Assembly: GCA_030248215.1 (NCBI GenBank)
Contig: JASANG010000795.1
Coordinates: 1-64,000 of the forward strand
From: Enoplolaimus lenunculus
Taxonomy: Eukaryota > Nematoda > Enoplea > Enoplida > Thoracostomopsidae
DNA: 64,000 nucleotides
Direction of reading: 5' to 3'
The translations under genes and the position numbers were made by a program. The first letter of the stretch is position 1. Each line of letters starts with the position of its first letter. This document shows, one piece after another, positions 1-12,284 of the stretch. Under the pieces are notes generated by a model that was not told the DNA's origin, ran no database searches, and was given only the letters and a program-made list of their open reading frames with translations.

Positions 1-2337
1 TTAAACATCTAAATTAACAAAAAACATGTTAAAACTGTTGTAATTATAGTACAGGAATAAAAAGCACCCTTTGGCACCCGTGTTGTTTCTCCCGCCACAA
101 CAATTTCGTTTTCAGGAAGCTGCCGCCCCATCAACCCCCAGCGCGTTGAAAGGATACTAAGCAAAAAGGCGACTGTCGTCCCCAAGTCACCCTCGCTAAG
201 CGCTTCTCATACTTACGCACCAAAACAGTGCAAAAAACGTTTTTTATGTTACAAGTGAAAAAGGTTCACCTCCCACATTTGCGTAGCGGCTCGAGGAAAC
301 TGCAAATGTGCCAAAATTTTTGCATAAAACCCTAAAAAACTTAGATGAATACGCTTTTTTTGTTTAAAACTTTAGAAAGCCTGGTGAATATTTGTTTGCC
401 TCAATGGTATAGCAGAAGAATAAAACACCTTTGAAACATTGACTGGGTTTCTGAAACCTATTACAGTCACGCCGGAAAACGTTCCGGCACTGTTCCATAC
501 ATGGGCCAGGCATATAAACCTTGGTCTAATTGAAATTGTTGACTCATTGTGCCTCATTAAACCTTAATATAAAGCAAAACTATTACTCTCTTGCTATGAC
601 AATGGCTGACACTTGGCATCTTACTTGTTTTTGCTCGAAAACTTTAGTATTTAATTAAGTCGGTGACTTAAGTAATTACTTAGTATAAACTTAAGTAAAT
701 GCTTAAGTAAGATTTCAGAAACCCAGCTATTTATTAAATCTGCATTTTCGTTTCTGTTTTTCTGTCCTCTGTCCGTTTCTTGTTTTTTTCTATTTGTCTC
801 TGAACAAACAGTTTTTAGGCCAGCCAGTTGCAAATATAGGGACCCTAACTTTCTCAAATCTGAGAGAGCTGTATCGACCTGAATAAGGAGGATTACGCTA
901 GTTTTAGATTGTATAAATGCTCTCTGGATCAAATTATACTCAGCACAGTTTGATCCAATACTGAAACCAAAGTATAATGCTGCCTATATTTATAGCAGCG
1001 TACTCAAATCTTAAAAGTATGTTTCTAAAGTAATCAATTTAAATCATACAGCATGCTTCGCATAAGTTAAAGTGTGTGATCGAAAAAAATGGAGCCGGGT
1101 GAGACAAATATATAACAGTCCTTAACCGAATAGCAAGGGGATACCGTCTGGAGAGGTAAAGAAAAATCAGACACCCCTTCTTTTTAATTCGGGTCACTAC
1201 AGCACCTTAAACGCCGTCTTTGTACTAAATTCAAATTCAATGAAGATGTTGTCTAAAGTCAGCGTGTCTTTGAAATTTGACGACTCAATTTTGTTTTTCT
1301 AGAGTGTTGCTTTCAAATTTTGTAATCCGGCAACAAATATATGTATGCGAACTAGAATCAGTGGTTGATTGGAACGCAGCTTGATATATAATTCATTTGA
1401 TGATGAAGTATATAATTCAATTTTGACTAAAAGGTGTTATAAAAGTTTTCTTTTCGTTTTAGTGTTCATTAAATTAGTGGTCCAGGATCCAACACTAGTA
1501 AAAGATGTGCATGTAAACTAGCTTCCAGAGAGTAAATCGTACGTAAAGTCGCAGGCCTTGGCCATATGCCCCGGCTTATTTTGTTCACGAACAATGAAAA
1601 CATTTGAACCCAGCTCTAGAATTTTGTTCAAAGAACTTTGTTTCAGCTAACGTTCAGACGGGGTTTCAACTCAATTTAGCAATATGCTTAAATGCCTATG
1701 GACGTTGCTTTTGCATAATATTGAAATTGCATCAACTGGACATGAGACATTGCGCCTTGTTTTTATATTCATTAGAAAACTCGATATTATTTTGTATCAC
1801 ATTCTTAACAACTCGGAACATGATTTCTGATTTCCACTACTTGCCACACAATAAATTAGCTTAATGAAACTCCAATCTATCCCAAACCTAGTAATACTGT
1901 CAACCATTTTGACCGTAAAGCACTGCGCCCTATGTATATAGATATATTTATTGCTGTGATTTGCGCAATACACATTTAGTAATCGTGTCAAACATAGGCG
2001 CTGCTATTTTAAGCGTTTTGCACCTTTGACACAGCATCATGAAAACGCGTTTTTGTAAGCTGAGAAACACTAAGATGAGCCGCTAAAGTAGCCAAACGCC
2101 ACCACTAATTAAGTGTTTGTCAAAAGAGTTATTAAAATCAATATAATCGCTCATTTAAAATGGTAACATAATAGCACTTGCATTTATCATTTATTGCATT
2201 TCAGGCAAACCTCTTAAAGATTTACCCGTAATTTTAAGCAAGAAAACGAATTAAAATAGAAGACGGTCAAGTTTAAAATTTTACATTAACGAGAAACACA
2301 ACTTTTCTTCAAATATGGTTATTTGTTTTTACGGCCC
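1..2337. other. No gene seen; one repeat fragment
   Basis: I see no open frame with protein-like composition on either strand. The only recognisable content is the end of a CTGTAG-type MITE at 1105-1202. The rest is AT-rich unique-looking sequence. Confidence 0.5.
1105..1202. repeat. End of a CTGTAG-terminus MITE (family C)
   Basis: This stretch matches the right-hand ~100 bp of the fuller element at 13101-13517. It shares the order: ATATATAACAG, an ACCGAATA block, a GAGAGG block, a run of C, then ATTCGGGTCACTACAG at the end. Only one end is present here, so the copy is truncated. Confidence 0.55.
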
Positions 2338-2528
2338 ATGTAAAGATCAAGGGCTGAACGTTATTCCGTGGAATTAGAATAAAGTAAACTTAAGCTGTAG
2401 ACTACGTATTTTTTGCATAGGTTTATGCTTAGGCTCAGGCTTAGGTGTAAGCTCATTCTTACACTTATGCTTTAGGCTTAGGAATAGGAATATGCTTTTA
2501 TCCTACTGTTCCGCCCTTGATCTATGCA
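2338..2528. repeat. MITE with TTAGGC-like interior (family B)
   Basis: The ends are imperfect inverted repeats: ATGTAAAGATCAAGGGC on the left and GCCCTTGATCTATGCAT on the right. Between them are degenerate copies of a hexamer read as GCTTAGGCTCAGGCTTAGG. The same architecture recurs at about 9422, 26530 and 52588. It is about 190 bp and non-coding. Confidence 0.6.
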
Positions 2529-5500
2529 TCTGGCTGTTGTTATAAACCACCGAAAAAACTGTTTTCAACTGTAGTTCGATTCCGATTTCATTTTCGTTCC
2601 AGTTTATCTAATAATGTTTTTAGTTGTATGTGACGCAAAAGCGTACAGTAGGTAGAACTGTACCTATACTTTTTTCACTGTTGCAATCTTGAAATTGACA
2701 ATTTTTATAGGTATGTATCTTGGGATTTGGCTTGGTTTCATTTTAATTTTGTATAAACTGCTCTGGAAAACGCATGCAGAATGCAGACTGCAAACGCGCA
2801 ATAATATCTGGGCTTTGCGTTCAATTTAGTAGTTTTTGTAACTCGACCACAGACAACCTATTTGCAGCTTTAACTTATCTTCTCAAATGACAACTCATTA
2901 TGTCAGTTCCGTGTTATTTTTTAATATATAAAACAGTCACTTAAAAGCTTTATATTTTACGTTTTGGTTAACGAAACCTAGAATTCAGTTAAATTTATCG
3001 AACACCTGTTAATCAGGTCATACTGAGAATAGCTAGACACAACTGTTTCTGTCACCGTTCAAACCCTGAGGGTCAGTTGGACCGTTCTGAAATTTTAAGC
3101 ACATAGAGTATAATCTTAATAAAGTTAAAAATAAATATAATTTGCGGATTCAATCTGTAATAAAATTTTTTTAAACGCGATCTAGTGATATCGTGTGAGT
3201 TATAACGCAAAAAACCTTTTTCAGCCGGCCGTTTTCCAAACTCCGAAGTCGGCTGTAGACGTTTTAGGGTAACTTAGATTTCAAAAACGACTGCGCGTTC
3301 ATAATTTATTAATGCAAATTTGCAATAACGACTTTTGAGCAGACGCAGTGCTTTTGTGAAAGAATGCAAATAAGTAGTCGCGGTTGCATACACGTCTGTT
3401 CTATTTGTCCGGGTGTGTGTTTAAAGCTGATATTAGCGTTTTGAGACTGCATGACACAGTTTTAGTTGGATCGGTCTACGTTCTGACAAGCAACGTTTCA
3501 TTCGATAACCAATAACAAAACGAGTAGTTTCTATCAGTTTATTTCAGTATAGCAGTTAGCGTTCCTAAAGTAAATGTAACGCTGAAAATTTGCTGATTTA
3601 GAAAAAATTGCAACATTGCATTAAAAAAATTTAAATATTACAGAAATAGAATAAATTTTCTATAAAGATTGACTTTTTAACGTTTGGTACATTGGTTTAC
3701 ATCCTTAAAACTATGGTGAAAAATTTCTTAGTTTTATACGGTCGATGTTACTAAAGGAGCTTGCCAGCTAAGCCTACGTCTAAACCTAAGCGAAAACCTT
3801 ATACTATTAAGCCTAAACACAAAGGTTAACGTTATGCCGGGTATGGGCTAAATTAGGTGAGCGGATTCTGAATTTGCCAGCGATTTCATGTTACCAGGAC
3901 GGTACAGCATGCAGGCAACAGTTTTAGCTTGACAAATCTTGCAAGCACGGTAGGTTTTGGGTCTGTGATATAAAAGTTAATACTAATTAATATATTCAAC
4001 TTTTGCACTAAATATAGAATGCGAAAATTTATGTTCAATAATAGTACCCCGCTAAAATATGCGCCATTACTTCGTCAAAATTTAGAAAACCCTATCTGCA
4101 AGTCATAAATATATAGTACTTATTTAATTTATCGGTTAATAAAAGAAAGACGTTCAGTTTCCAAAAATTTGAACCTCGAAATCTGTACATCTCTTAAATA
4201 TAAATACTTTGCTTTATGCATGTACAGAAAAAAGATGATTTCTACAAGATCTTGATAAAAAAATTAATTTACAGCCCTCTACAATGACACAAAGGTTGTC
4301 CCTGCCTAGCCTCACTCTTGAATTTGAAAATTAACCAAGACAATGGCGAAAGCTGCGCAACCGAAATTTCCCTGCGGATTTGAACGTCGGAGTCTCGCAG
4401 TATATACAGATATAGGGCAGTGTTAAGAGAGTCAAAACATGCTACTGTTTAGCGATTTATTGTATTAATACAGATTCTGAAAGTCACTTTGTCCTCTGAA
4501 TCTATCTAGTTCTGCTTCAATTGCAAGCGTTTCCGGGCAGCACTTGAAATCTGTTTTATTTTAAAGAACTGAGTAGAAGCGAAAATTAATCAAAATTTTT
4601 TGACCAAATAGAAATTCATTTTTTAAAGCTTTTATTAGAAAAATTTTGATGTAGATTTGAACCTTGTTTTTTCATCAGCTTAATATTTATATACTTATTT
4701 TGTACTAAATTTTGTTTCATACGTTTGCATTTTTGAATTTGTTGCTTGCTTAACAAAGAGATAATGGTAGCTGTGACTGATATTTCGAGTCAACATGCGT
4801 TTCGAAATGTATAACTTAAACGGTAAAACTAGCATCAATTACCCAGCTGTTTATGTCCTGTTAAGTGCGTAAAAAAGCTTTTGGCGAAATGTGATAAAAT
4901 TGGCTTATTTTTACGCTAGACCTATTTCAGGTATAATGCTAAAGGTTTCATATATACACTCAGAATTTATAGCTTGATGAAAAACACTTGCGAAACTGAT
5001 GACACTAAAGCACGCTATTTGACAATTATAACCTTCGACGTTTTAAAGAGTTACGTCAATATGCTGCGGACTTTTTGCATATAGCAGTTGTTCAATTTTC
5101 CAATGAAAATATTTTAAACCGTTCAAACGTAGGTAAAACAGTAAAGAAGTCTAGACTGTTGGGCACTCTCTCGGACACGTAAAGGTTAAAGTTTAGCTAA
5201 ATGCTTAGACTTCGGCAAAGGCTTAAGCAAAGGCTTAGTTTTTATGGCGGAAGTGTACAAAAGAACACACCGTGTATTGCTTGCTGATTGGCACACTATT
5301 TTAGGCCGGACTTAAAGATTTTGACCAATTTTTTCTTATGGCTAAAACTATAAAAATAATGCTTATACCTACACTGTTACTGTCGTCGTCTATACATGGG
5401 TTGAAACTATTTATGTTGGTCTATATACTGCGGGTCAAAAATAGCAAAGCGAGGGTAAAATTTTCTCAATCTTTAAAGAGCTCAAATTTGCATAGCAACC

Positions 5501-6005
5501 GACAAACATAAAACTTTCGAAAACGTTAAAATTTTAAACTACGTTTGCTGTTTGTCCCAGATTTCCTTGATCTGTGATGGTTGATCAAACCCTAACTGTA
5601 ACACTTTGGTTTACACTTAAGCGTGTTTTGGACTAGTATATATAGTTTGATTTCACAAAGTGATAGAACTGCTATTCATTTCAAACATAAGTAAAAAAAT
5701 TGCTTTCCTTTACCGCAATGCTCACTTTGTACGAACCTCAGAATGCAAAGGCCGCTAAACATACATTTTTAGCACTTTAGTTCATGATCTAATAATCGTG
5801 TAATCAACAACTTTGTCCGTTTTTTCTCAAAAATATGCCTTAAATGGCAGTAAATTTTTTAACTTTTTAGAAAAACATCACAACTGCGTAAACGTCAAAT
5901 GAAATGAGTGCATTTGCGTAATTTCTAATGAAATTGTAAGCCACAGACACGAGTCTACACTATGTTTTCAAGTTGTGAGGGCTTTTAGTGTTTACGTTTT
6001 TGGTT
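2529..6005. other. No gene seen
   Basis: No supported coding frame or RNA gene. Short runs of AAGGCTTAAGC-like hexamers at about 5195-5240 look like a worn family B fragment; otherwise I see nothing. Confidence 0.45.
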
Positions 6006-6276
6006 TTAACCCTTTCACTTATAGAGTATACTATGAGTAACTGAATACAATAATGTACTAGCAATACACACACTGTGAGCAGTGTTTAACATTTATAACA
6101 TATATGCGCAGTGCAAAATCTCCACAAGACGTGAGTGCCTACTCGGGCTCGAGCGTTAAGCTGCTATAGCTCAGTGGTCATCGTAAACGCCTCCCACCTG
6201 TGAGACTGAGGATCGAATCTTACCTTGAAATTACATCTCAAATGAAATTGAAAATATTCATGTGAGAAAGGGTTAA
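6006..6276. mobile_element. piggyBac-like MITE carrying a tRNA-like unit, copy 1
   Basis: The element runs from TTAA followed by CCCTTTCACTT to AAGTGAGAAAGGG-type sequence (TGTGAGAAAGGG) followed by TTAA, so the ends are inverted repeats flanked by the four-base target TTAA. That combination (TTAA target, CCC terminus) is the known signature of the piggyBac superfamily. It is 271 bp with the TTAAs, has no coding capacity and contains a tRNA-like region at 6162-6235. A second copy of nearly the same length (270 bp) lies at 54460-54729. Assignment to piggyBac is inferred from the ends alone. Confidence 0.65.
6162..6235 (+). other. tRNA-like Pol III unit inside the MITE
   Basis: The sequence shows a box A (TAGCTCAGTGGT) and a box B-like GGATCGAATC at tRNA spacing. 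The D-loop stretch resembles tRNA-Val, and the loop CTCCCAC would read anticodon CCC. The anticodon stem does not pair well and the acceptor stem is poor in this copy, so a working tRNA is unlikely. The counterpart in the second MITE copy has the same boxes. Confidence 0.5.
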
Positions 6277-7419
6277 AACTTAAAACCCATATACATCAAG
6301 GTGAACGTATTTCTGCGGACTGCAATAGAGCAAGCTTAATCTTTAGACCTGAATTTTTTTGCGTTGGACAAACCTGGAAAGAAGTAAGACAATCGTTTAT
6401 GGTTCATGCTCGGTAAAAAACCATCTTGCGTTTTACTTTCCTAATCATTTCACAGTGTATCAGTTTATAACGAAGTATTTTAAAATACATTGTATCAAGG
6501 ACGCATCTAAAGGGGATCTCGAGATCGATCTCCCACCAGACCCGAAATTTTTTTGCAATTGAATACAAACATCGCATCTGATTTTTCGCTCGCGAGATTT
6601 TGGTTTCCACTACTTTTTGACTCTTGGTTACATGAACACCCTGCGTACGTCTAGCAATTTGCTCGCTTTGCTCGCTAAACATGGTTGTACGCAGGGTATC
6701 ATTGGAGGACCGCTCCAGGCGTTGGAAGACAAAATCAACTTTAAAAACTCCACAGCAATCAAAAGTAACGTTTTAATAAGGTTGCATGTAAAACGTGCGC
6801 TCGCGCCTCGTTCGGGAATTTTTTATATTGGTACCAATGTAGCGTATGCTTCGACCAAATCAACACCACATGGGATGATAGTTCAACACGAAGCTATTTT
6901 AAATCTAACTGTCCCCGCAGTTTGGTTTTCGAAGGAGGTCCAAAATCAATTTTCAAAACTCCGTTTGATCCAAGAGTAAACGGTGTTCAAAATGTGTCTG
7001 AGGTTTCGCTCGCTTCGCTTGCGATCTTTCCTTTTACTACGCATATGTTCAAAACTATTTCCAGCTAATAGTGCCCATGCTATCCGCAAGCTGAAGTTTG
7101 TGCTTACTGTTCGGGACCAGGTGTCGAAGCAACAATTTTAAAGGTTTTTCCACTTTTTCGTGAGGTGATAAAATGTGTTATAATGGGGTTTCATCTCTCA
7201 TGTCAAAGGGATGGTTTCGGATAGTCTAGAGGCGGCACTGACTTTTATATACCTCGAATCCCCCCACTGCCAGAAAATCCTTGATCCGTCGCTATATTGT
7301 ATGAAGCGCAAAAAGCATATTAAATAGTATTTCTTCTTGACACAATCACGTTACTCAAAATTGTTTGAAATAGTGTTATAATTTGTGGCACGATCCCTTA
7401 CACCTGGATATATTAGGTT
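6277..7419. other. No gene; half of a family B repeat and GCTCGC palindromes
   Basis: About 6290-6370 resembles one half of a family B MITE. Variants of a short palindromic motif (TCGCTCGCGA at about 6588, GCTCGCTTCGCTTGCGA at about 7008) occur here. A 120-codon open frame at 6617-6979 has no recognisable features and starts inside this repeated sequence, so I do not call it. Confidence 0.4.
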
Positions 7420-7569
7420 TGTGCTATACTCGCGCCGCCCGCGCCACCGGACGACGCCGTGCGGGAGCCCGCGGCACCGTAGAATTTGTCACTAACATTC
7501 CACTAAGTAGAATTTTCCATCGGCGCCCGGTGGCGTGCGGCAGCGTCTGGCACAGTAGAGTATAGCGCA
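7420..7569. repeat. GC-rich foldback MITE
   Basis: A 150-bp stretch much richer in G+C than its surroundings. It is bounded by TGTGCTATACT on the left and AGTATAGCGCA on the right, an inverted repeat TGYGCTATACTC. The arms continue as GCGCCACCGG on the left against CCGGTGGCG on the right. No target duplication was evident. Confidence 0.55.
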
Positions 7570-9421
7570 TCCCTTACTCGTTTGATGCATTTGACTTGGT
7601 TTATTCCTGTTATTAACCACAAAAGACAGTTCGTTCCCATGTACGATGGCTTCCACAATGTAGTTTTCCAGTTTATGTAATTACGTGTGTTGTGGGGCCC
7701 TTGAGGTATATTGAACCAACTTGGTTCGTGGGCTGAATTACAAATACCGTTGTCATATGGCCGCAGATAAATAGCATCCGGAACTGATACAGTGTAAGTA
7801 CGATACTATTGTACTAAACCGCTGTACAGAGTTAATTTGAAACAACACAGGTGCGAATATATACACAGAATTGAAATTAAAATTGTAAAATTGCAGCACA
7901 GTTCGATATTATAGCTTACATTTTTTAATTCACGACATCGAATATTTTAACTGTAGTCTACTTTTGACACGACATGTATGCAAGCATGTGTTAGAATTAA
8001 ATGCTAAGGTCTGAACCCCAAGATAGACCTATAAAATTTTAGATTTGGCTTTTAAATTTTGAGCAATCATTAATTAAGACAACTGATATTTAGAGAAGTG
8101 CATTGACGTACAAATATTATTTTATTACGAAACCATGAGTGTGTGATTATTCCAAATAGAAATGCAACTTTATCTATATATAGTTTATAAACGTTCTGTG
8201 ATTACGATATTAATCACTTAGTGCACTATTCGGGCCCATGGCCAAGGGGGGATAGGGGGGCTCAGTTTTCCTAAAAAAATGTTGGCCCCCAAAATATTTT
8301 CAACCTTGCTTGTAAGTCAACAAAAACACTTGTATACCCGTCATGAAAATGTTTTAGCAACCCTAGAAAGCTGCGCTGACTATGGGTCTGGCACTGATGT
8401 ACAAATTTTAATTTATAATTGTCAGCGTCAGCGAAAAAACAAAACGAAACCGTTTGAGTGAATTTCAAACCTGGCACGATTGTTTGCTGGAGGGACGCCC
8501 GGGCTCACATGACAAGCATGTTTGTTTCTTAACCTTAATTATATGATTCTGTACACCAGTGTACATAACGGCACGTTTTAATGAAATGAACCAGAGCCCG
8601 CGGAACTGTGCCTCGGGTTCGCTGTGCACTCTGCAAAAACTAAATTTCGAGGCTTTGGACAGTGGTAAATTTGCGAAACAGATGCAGTTTGCTAAAAGAT
8701 TCGTGGATGGCTGTCCTCCGAATAACTCCTTAGACTCCACGTTTAGAGCTTTTGTAAATGCTGCTTAAGTAAATAGTTGAAGAGCGAGTGAGAGTGTATC
8801 GGGTCGAAGCATACGACACGCGACTATTGGTTGAAGGGTATAACCTTGAAACATCAACTCTAGTGAAAAAATTCCAACTGGAGTTTACTGGTGAATCAAA
8901 CACCCAACTGCTATTTGTCTGGACAATTGAGAGACAAACTAGCGACAACCTTTGAGTTAATATTTTCCAACACACATACTATGGTATGATCACAATGTCA
9001 CATTGATGAACGAGCTATTTTTTCGCTGGACTATAATTATAGAGTAGGACTAATTTATTGCTGATACTTAGTTTTAGGTTTACGTTTAAGCTAAGCAGTA
9101 AAATGGTGGAACTATAGAATCTACTCACACCGACTTATCGCCTCCCGAGCATCGAAGGCGGTAATGATGGAAGGGAGGGCTTAATCTGGGAGCGGCAAAT
9201 TTTAACTAAAACACCCGGAATAAATAGAGGACGGCCCTGTTTGAGTTTAACTATGTATCGGTGAGCTGTCACAGATAGACACGGGCTGATAACCAAGGGT
9301 CCGCCCACAGTCTAGTGTATCTACATAAGTGCGAAACTCGCACCGAAAACACGTACTGGATATCGGAGAGCTTCTTACAAGGTTACAAATTTTCCGATAT
9401 GTTTTTGGCCTATACTCAGCA
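7570..9421. other. No gene seen
   Basis: Several 60-90 codon frames exist on both strands between 8270 and 8975, overlapping each other, with no recognisable domain. A C-rich/G-rich patch at about 8236-8300 resembles one at about 27930-28000 and is probably a dispersed repeat. Confidence 0.4.
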
Positions 9422-9600
9422 CATGTAAAGATGAGGGGCGGAACGTTTTTCTGTGTTACTGCAATTGAGTAAGCTTAAGCTTTAGACTAATTTTTTTGTT
9501 TGGCTTAGACTTAAACTTAAAAATATGCTCATTTTGACGTTCAAGCTTAGGCTTAGGTTTGGGAATATGCTTACAATACTGTTCCCCCAAGCAACAGACA
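9422..9600. repeat. Family B MITE with TTAGGC-like interior
   Basis: Left end ATGTAAAGATGAGGGGCGG matches the ends at 2338 and 52588. The interior again has GCTTAGGCTTAGG-type hexamers in an AT-rich context. The right end (CTGTTCCCCC) is less well preserved. Confidence 0.5.
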
Positions 9601-10100
9601 TCAGTATTACCGCAATTGTTAAACAGATCAAAACATAATGGCACCGACTCGCTTTTTGTTATTCGTTTTAGTAAGTGTTTCAGAAATATAATTACTTTGT
9701 CTGCATCTCACAAATGCTATAGCAAAATTACCACTGAATTTTTGAAACATTTATTTTAAAACAGCCATTGTTTTTAATTTCTTAAATTTCACTGTTTTGT
9801 CGAAATCATCCGTACCGCGCAGTATGGCGTAGAAGATATTTTCCCACACGTACGCTTTTATTTGCACCAAATTTTATGAGGCCCAATCTAAAAACAAAGC
9901 CGCTTGCTACAGTTAGGGACATTAGTTAAAGAGTCCTAAAATGTGCCCATCGTATAAATAAACTGCCACATTTGAAGCCAGATTGAAAACCGTTTAAATT
10001 GCAGCATAAATAAACCCATTTAAATTATAGTATAACCAGCAGTTTGATGGCTTCTTGATTTCTACTGATTTGCCTATTTAACCCTCTATGTCATATACAT

Positions 10101-10342
10101 TACTGCTGTTATATGTTTAACCAGAAACACATGCAAAAAAACTATCTTATCCCGTAAGTATTCTCAAATGCGCGTAGCGCCTATCGCCATTTGATGATAT
10201 AGCTTTCAAAACACTGAACGATAAGTTTATTGATTTGTGTATTACACACTCTTTGTAATATACGCTACCGCCGTTATATGTTTTACCAGAAACATATGAA
10301 ATACTCGACCTTATCCCGTATTGTATTCTCAAATGTGTGTAT
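10101..10342. repeat. Direct repeat pair of about 75 bp (family F)
   Basis: Two similar units, about 10101-10177 and 10266-10342, each run from TAC(T/C)G(C/C)(T/C)GTTATATG through CCAGAAACA, CTTATCCCGTA and TATTCTCAAATG. A related sequence, with two ATTCTCAAATG arms inverted, occurs at 57708-57916. No coding potential. Confidence 0.5.
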
Positions 10343-12284
10343 GACATAGATTTCGAACCAGTGAATGATTAGTTTCCAAATGTTATCATTTTGCGTGTCC
10401 GACTCGTTTTTCTTCTGTTAATTTTTAAATCTGAAATTGCAGGAGTTTGTTAGTTTAAAAACCAATCGCTAAACGGGGTATAGAATAAGCATTTGAGGAT
10501 ATAGGCCCTTAATCGCTGGATTGACAGTAGCGTAGCTAAAATTTCGTGCACTACGATGCTATATATGCCTATGCCCTAAATTTAAGTCCAGGCAAATTGC
10601 GCAATACTAAGCAGTTAACCAATTATTGAAAAATGATTTTTTAGTTCAAACATTAACAGTATTTTGATGTATTGCACTAAATTGTGCTCATTTTTAATAA
10701 AAGAAATCTTATAATTATAGGATGACATTCAATTTTATTTGTTAACCTGAAATTGCACATGATAAATTTCGCAATTTGGCAACTCTGGCACTAGTCTGAG
10801 CAGCAACTACGTTAAGGGCAAGTCAGGTGCAGCCACCACCGTACGGAAATATTTGTCCCCGTGGTCGAAAATTTTTCAGCAGCATGAATAAATTTTTCTG
10901 CCGCTATGCTTACAATTTCCAGCTGCGGGACTTGCATCAACTATATCCTGACGTCAGGGCCGGGACAGCCTCCACCATACCACCCCAATTGGGGGCCCCA
11001 TATTAGTAAAGGGTCCCCACCCTAACCAGTTGAAACGAAAATCGCCGAAATTTTAAAATATGTTTGGCTTCTTGCTCGCTTCGCTCGCGAATTTGGGCGG
11101 CCTCCCACCTTGTAGTTTAGAGGGAGCGCACACATCTGTCTGTTCCGGCATTGCTTGATGTCGTATAGTGCTTGCGGCATAAAGCCTCACAACAAAATAA
11201 GAACAGAAAACCTTTACGTTAATTTCATTTCATATATGTCATTTTATACGTAAAAAGCCAGCAAAAAAACCGGATACGTTTTCTGCCTTTTATCGTTTAA
11301 CATTTGATACTTGTTTTAAAATATGAAACACTTTATAAAATTTTACTTAAACTTTTTTCGACATAGGGCTAGTGTGTCGCTCATTGCGATGATCAATAGA
11401 CCTTAGACCTTCAGTGCCGTATGCGTGCCTCTACGTTTTTAGTCACGCTATACATACTAAAATAAAAAGTGAGTAAGGGTAAAGAAAGACACAACTCTAC
11501 AACGTTCATGTATCGGAACAAACCTTTAAACTTTGGGTTTCAGGTTACAGTCAAAACTCATTTAGCTCTACGCTTTATTTTATATACTTCTTCGTGTCCA
11601 TAGGCGTAATTCCCTGCTGAGTATGGGAGGGATTCGATCCGCTACTGTTTTAGTGCAGCGGTGAAAAACAACTACGTGGATTTCCCTCTTTTCGGGGTTA
11701 AAAGTAAATTTTATAACTTTAAATTCTGTGTTGTTCATACGAATTTAGTGAAATAAAGTTGAATTTGACGTTCTAATGTAAATGAAAAATTTTGCCTGCG
11801 GTGCACAATTTATGACGCCAATTTATAACGTGAACATGTGCACACGTTTCGAGGACGTCTTCATTCCATACTGAGCACTCTGCCTATGACTCCAGGGCTC
11901 CAACCTCGTTCAAAGTAAAAAAATGCTAATTTTCAATTGGATTTAATGGTATAGGTTGGAATTTTCTCTTTGTGACCAGTGCTGGCGGAAGTGCCCCTTT
12001 CCCGAACCCCTCAATTGGGTATCCCCAACCGCTAGTGGCTCTCATCTTAGCAAACTAAAAACTTTTTCACGGATCACGAAGTTATAGAACTGTGAAACAT
12101 TTGAATTGGGGGTCTCGTATCTGTTTGGGGGTCCAACTATTCTAACATCATCGCTGGCTGTATTAAGTTTGTAAGTTAATTTCGCCAAGAATCACTCATG
12201 ACTTTATAGGTAAGAGTAAAGTATACAATATATGCAAATTTTCATGGCTCATAATGTGCCAGCTCGCGATGCGTTTTTGTTTGG
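10343..12284. other. No gene; repeat scraps
   Basis: No coding frame supported. A GCTCGCTTCGCTCGCGA palindrome occurs at about 11077, next to a G/C-rich patch at about 10980-11110, and is shared with several other repeat scraps in the window. Confidence 0.4.

Noticed and set aside
6162-6235. Functional tRNA gene
   Set aside because: Boxes A and B are present but the stems do not pair as in the true tRNA at 21043; it belongs to a repeat.
6617-6979. 120-codon plus-strand frame
   Set aside because: Starts in repeat sequence with GCTCGC motifs, no domain, composition not protein-like enough.
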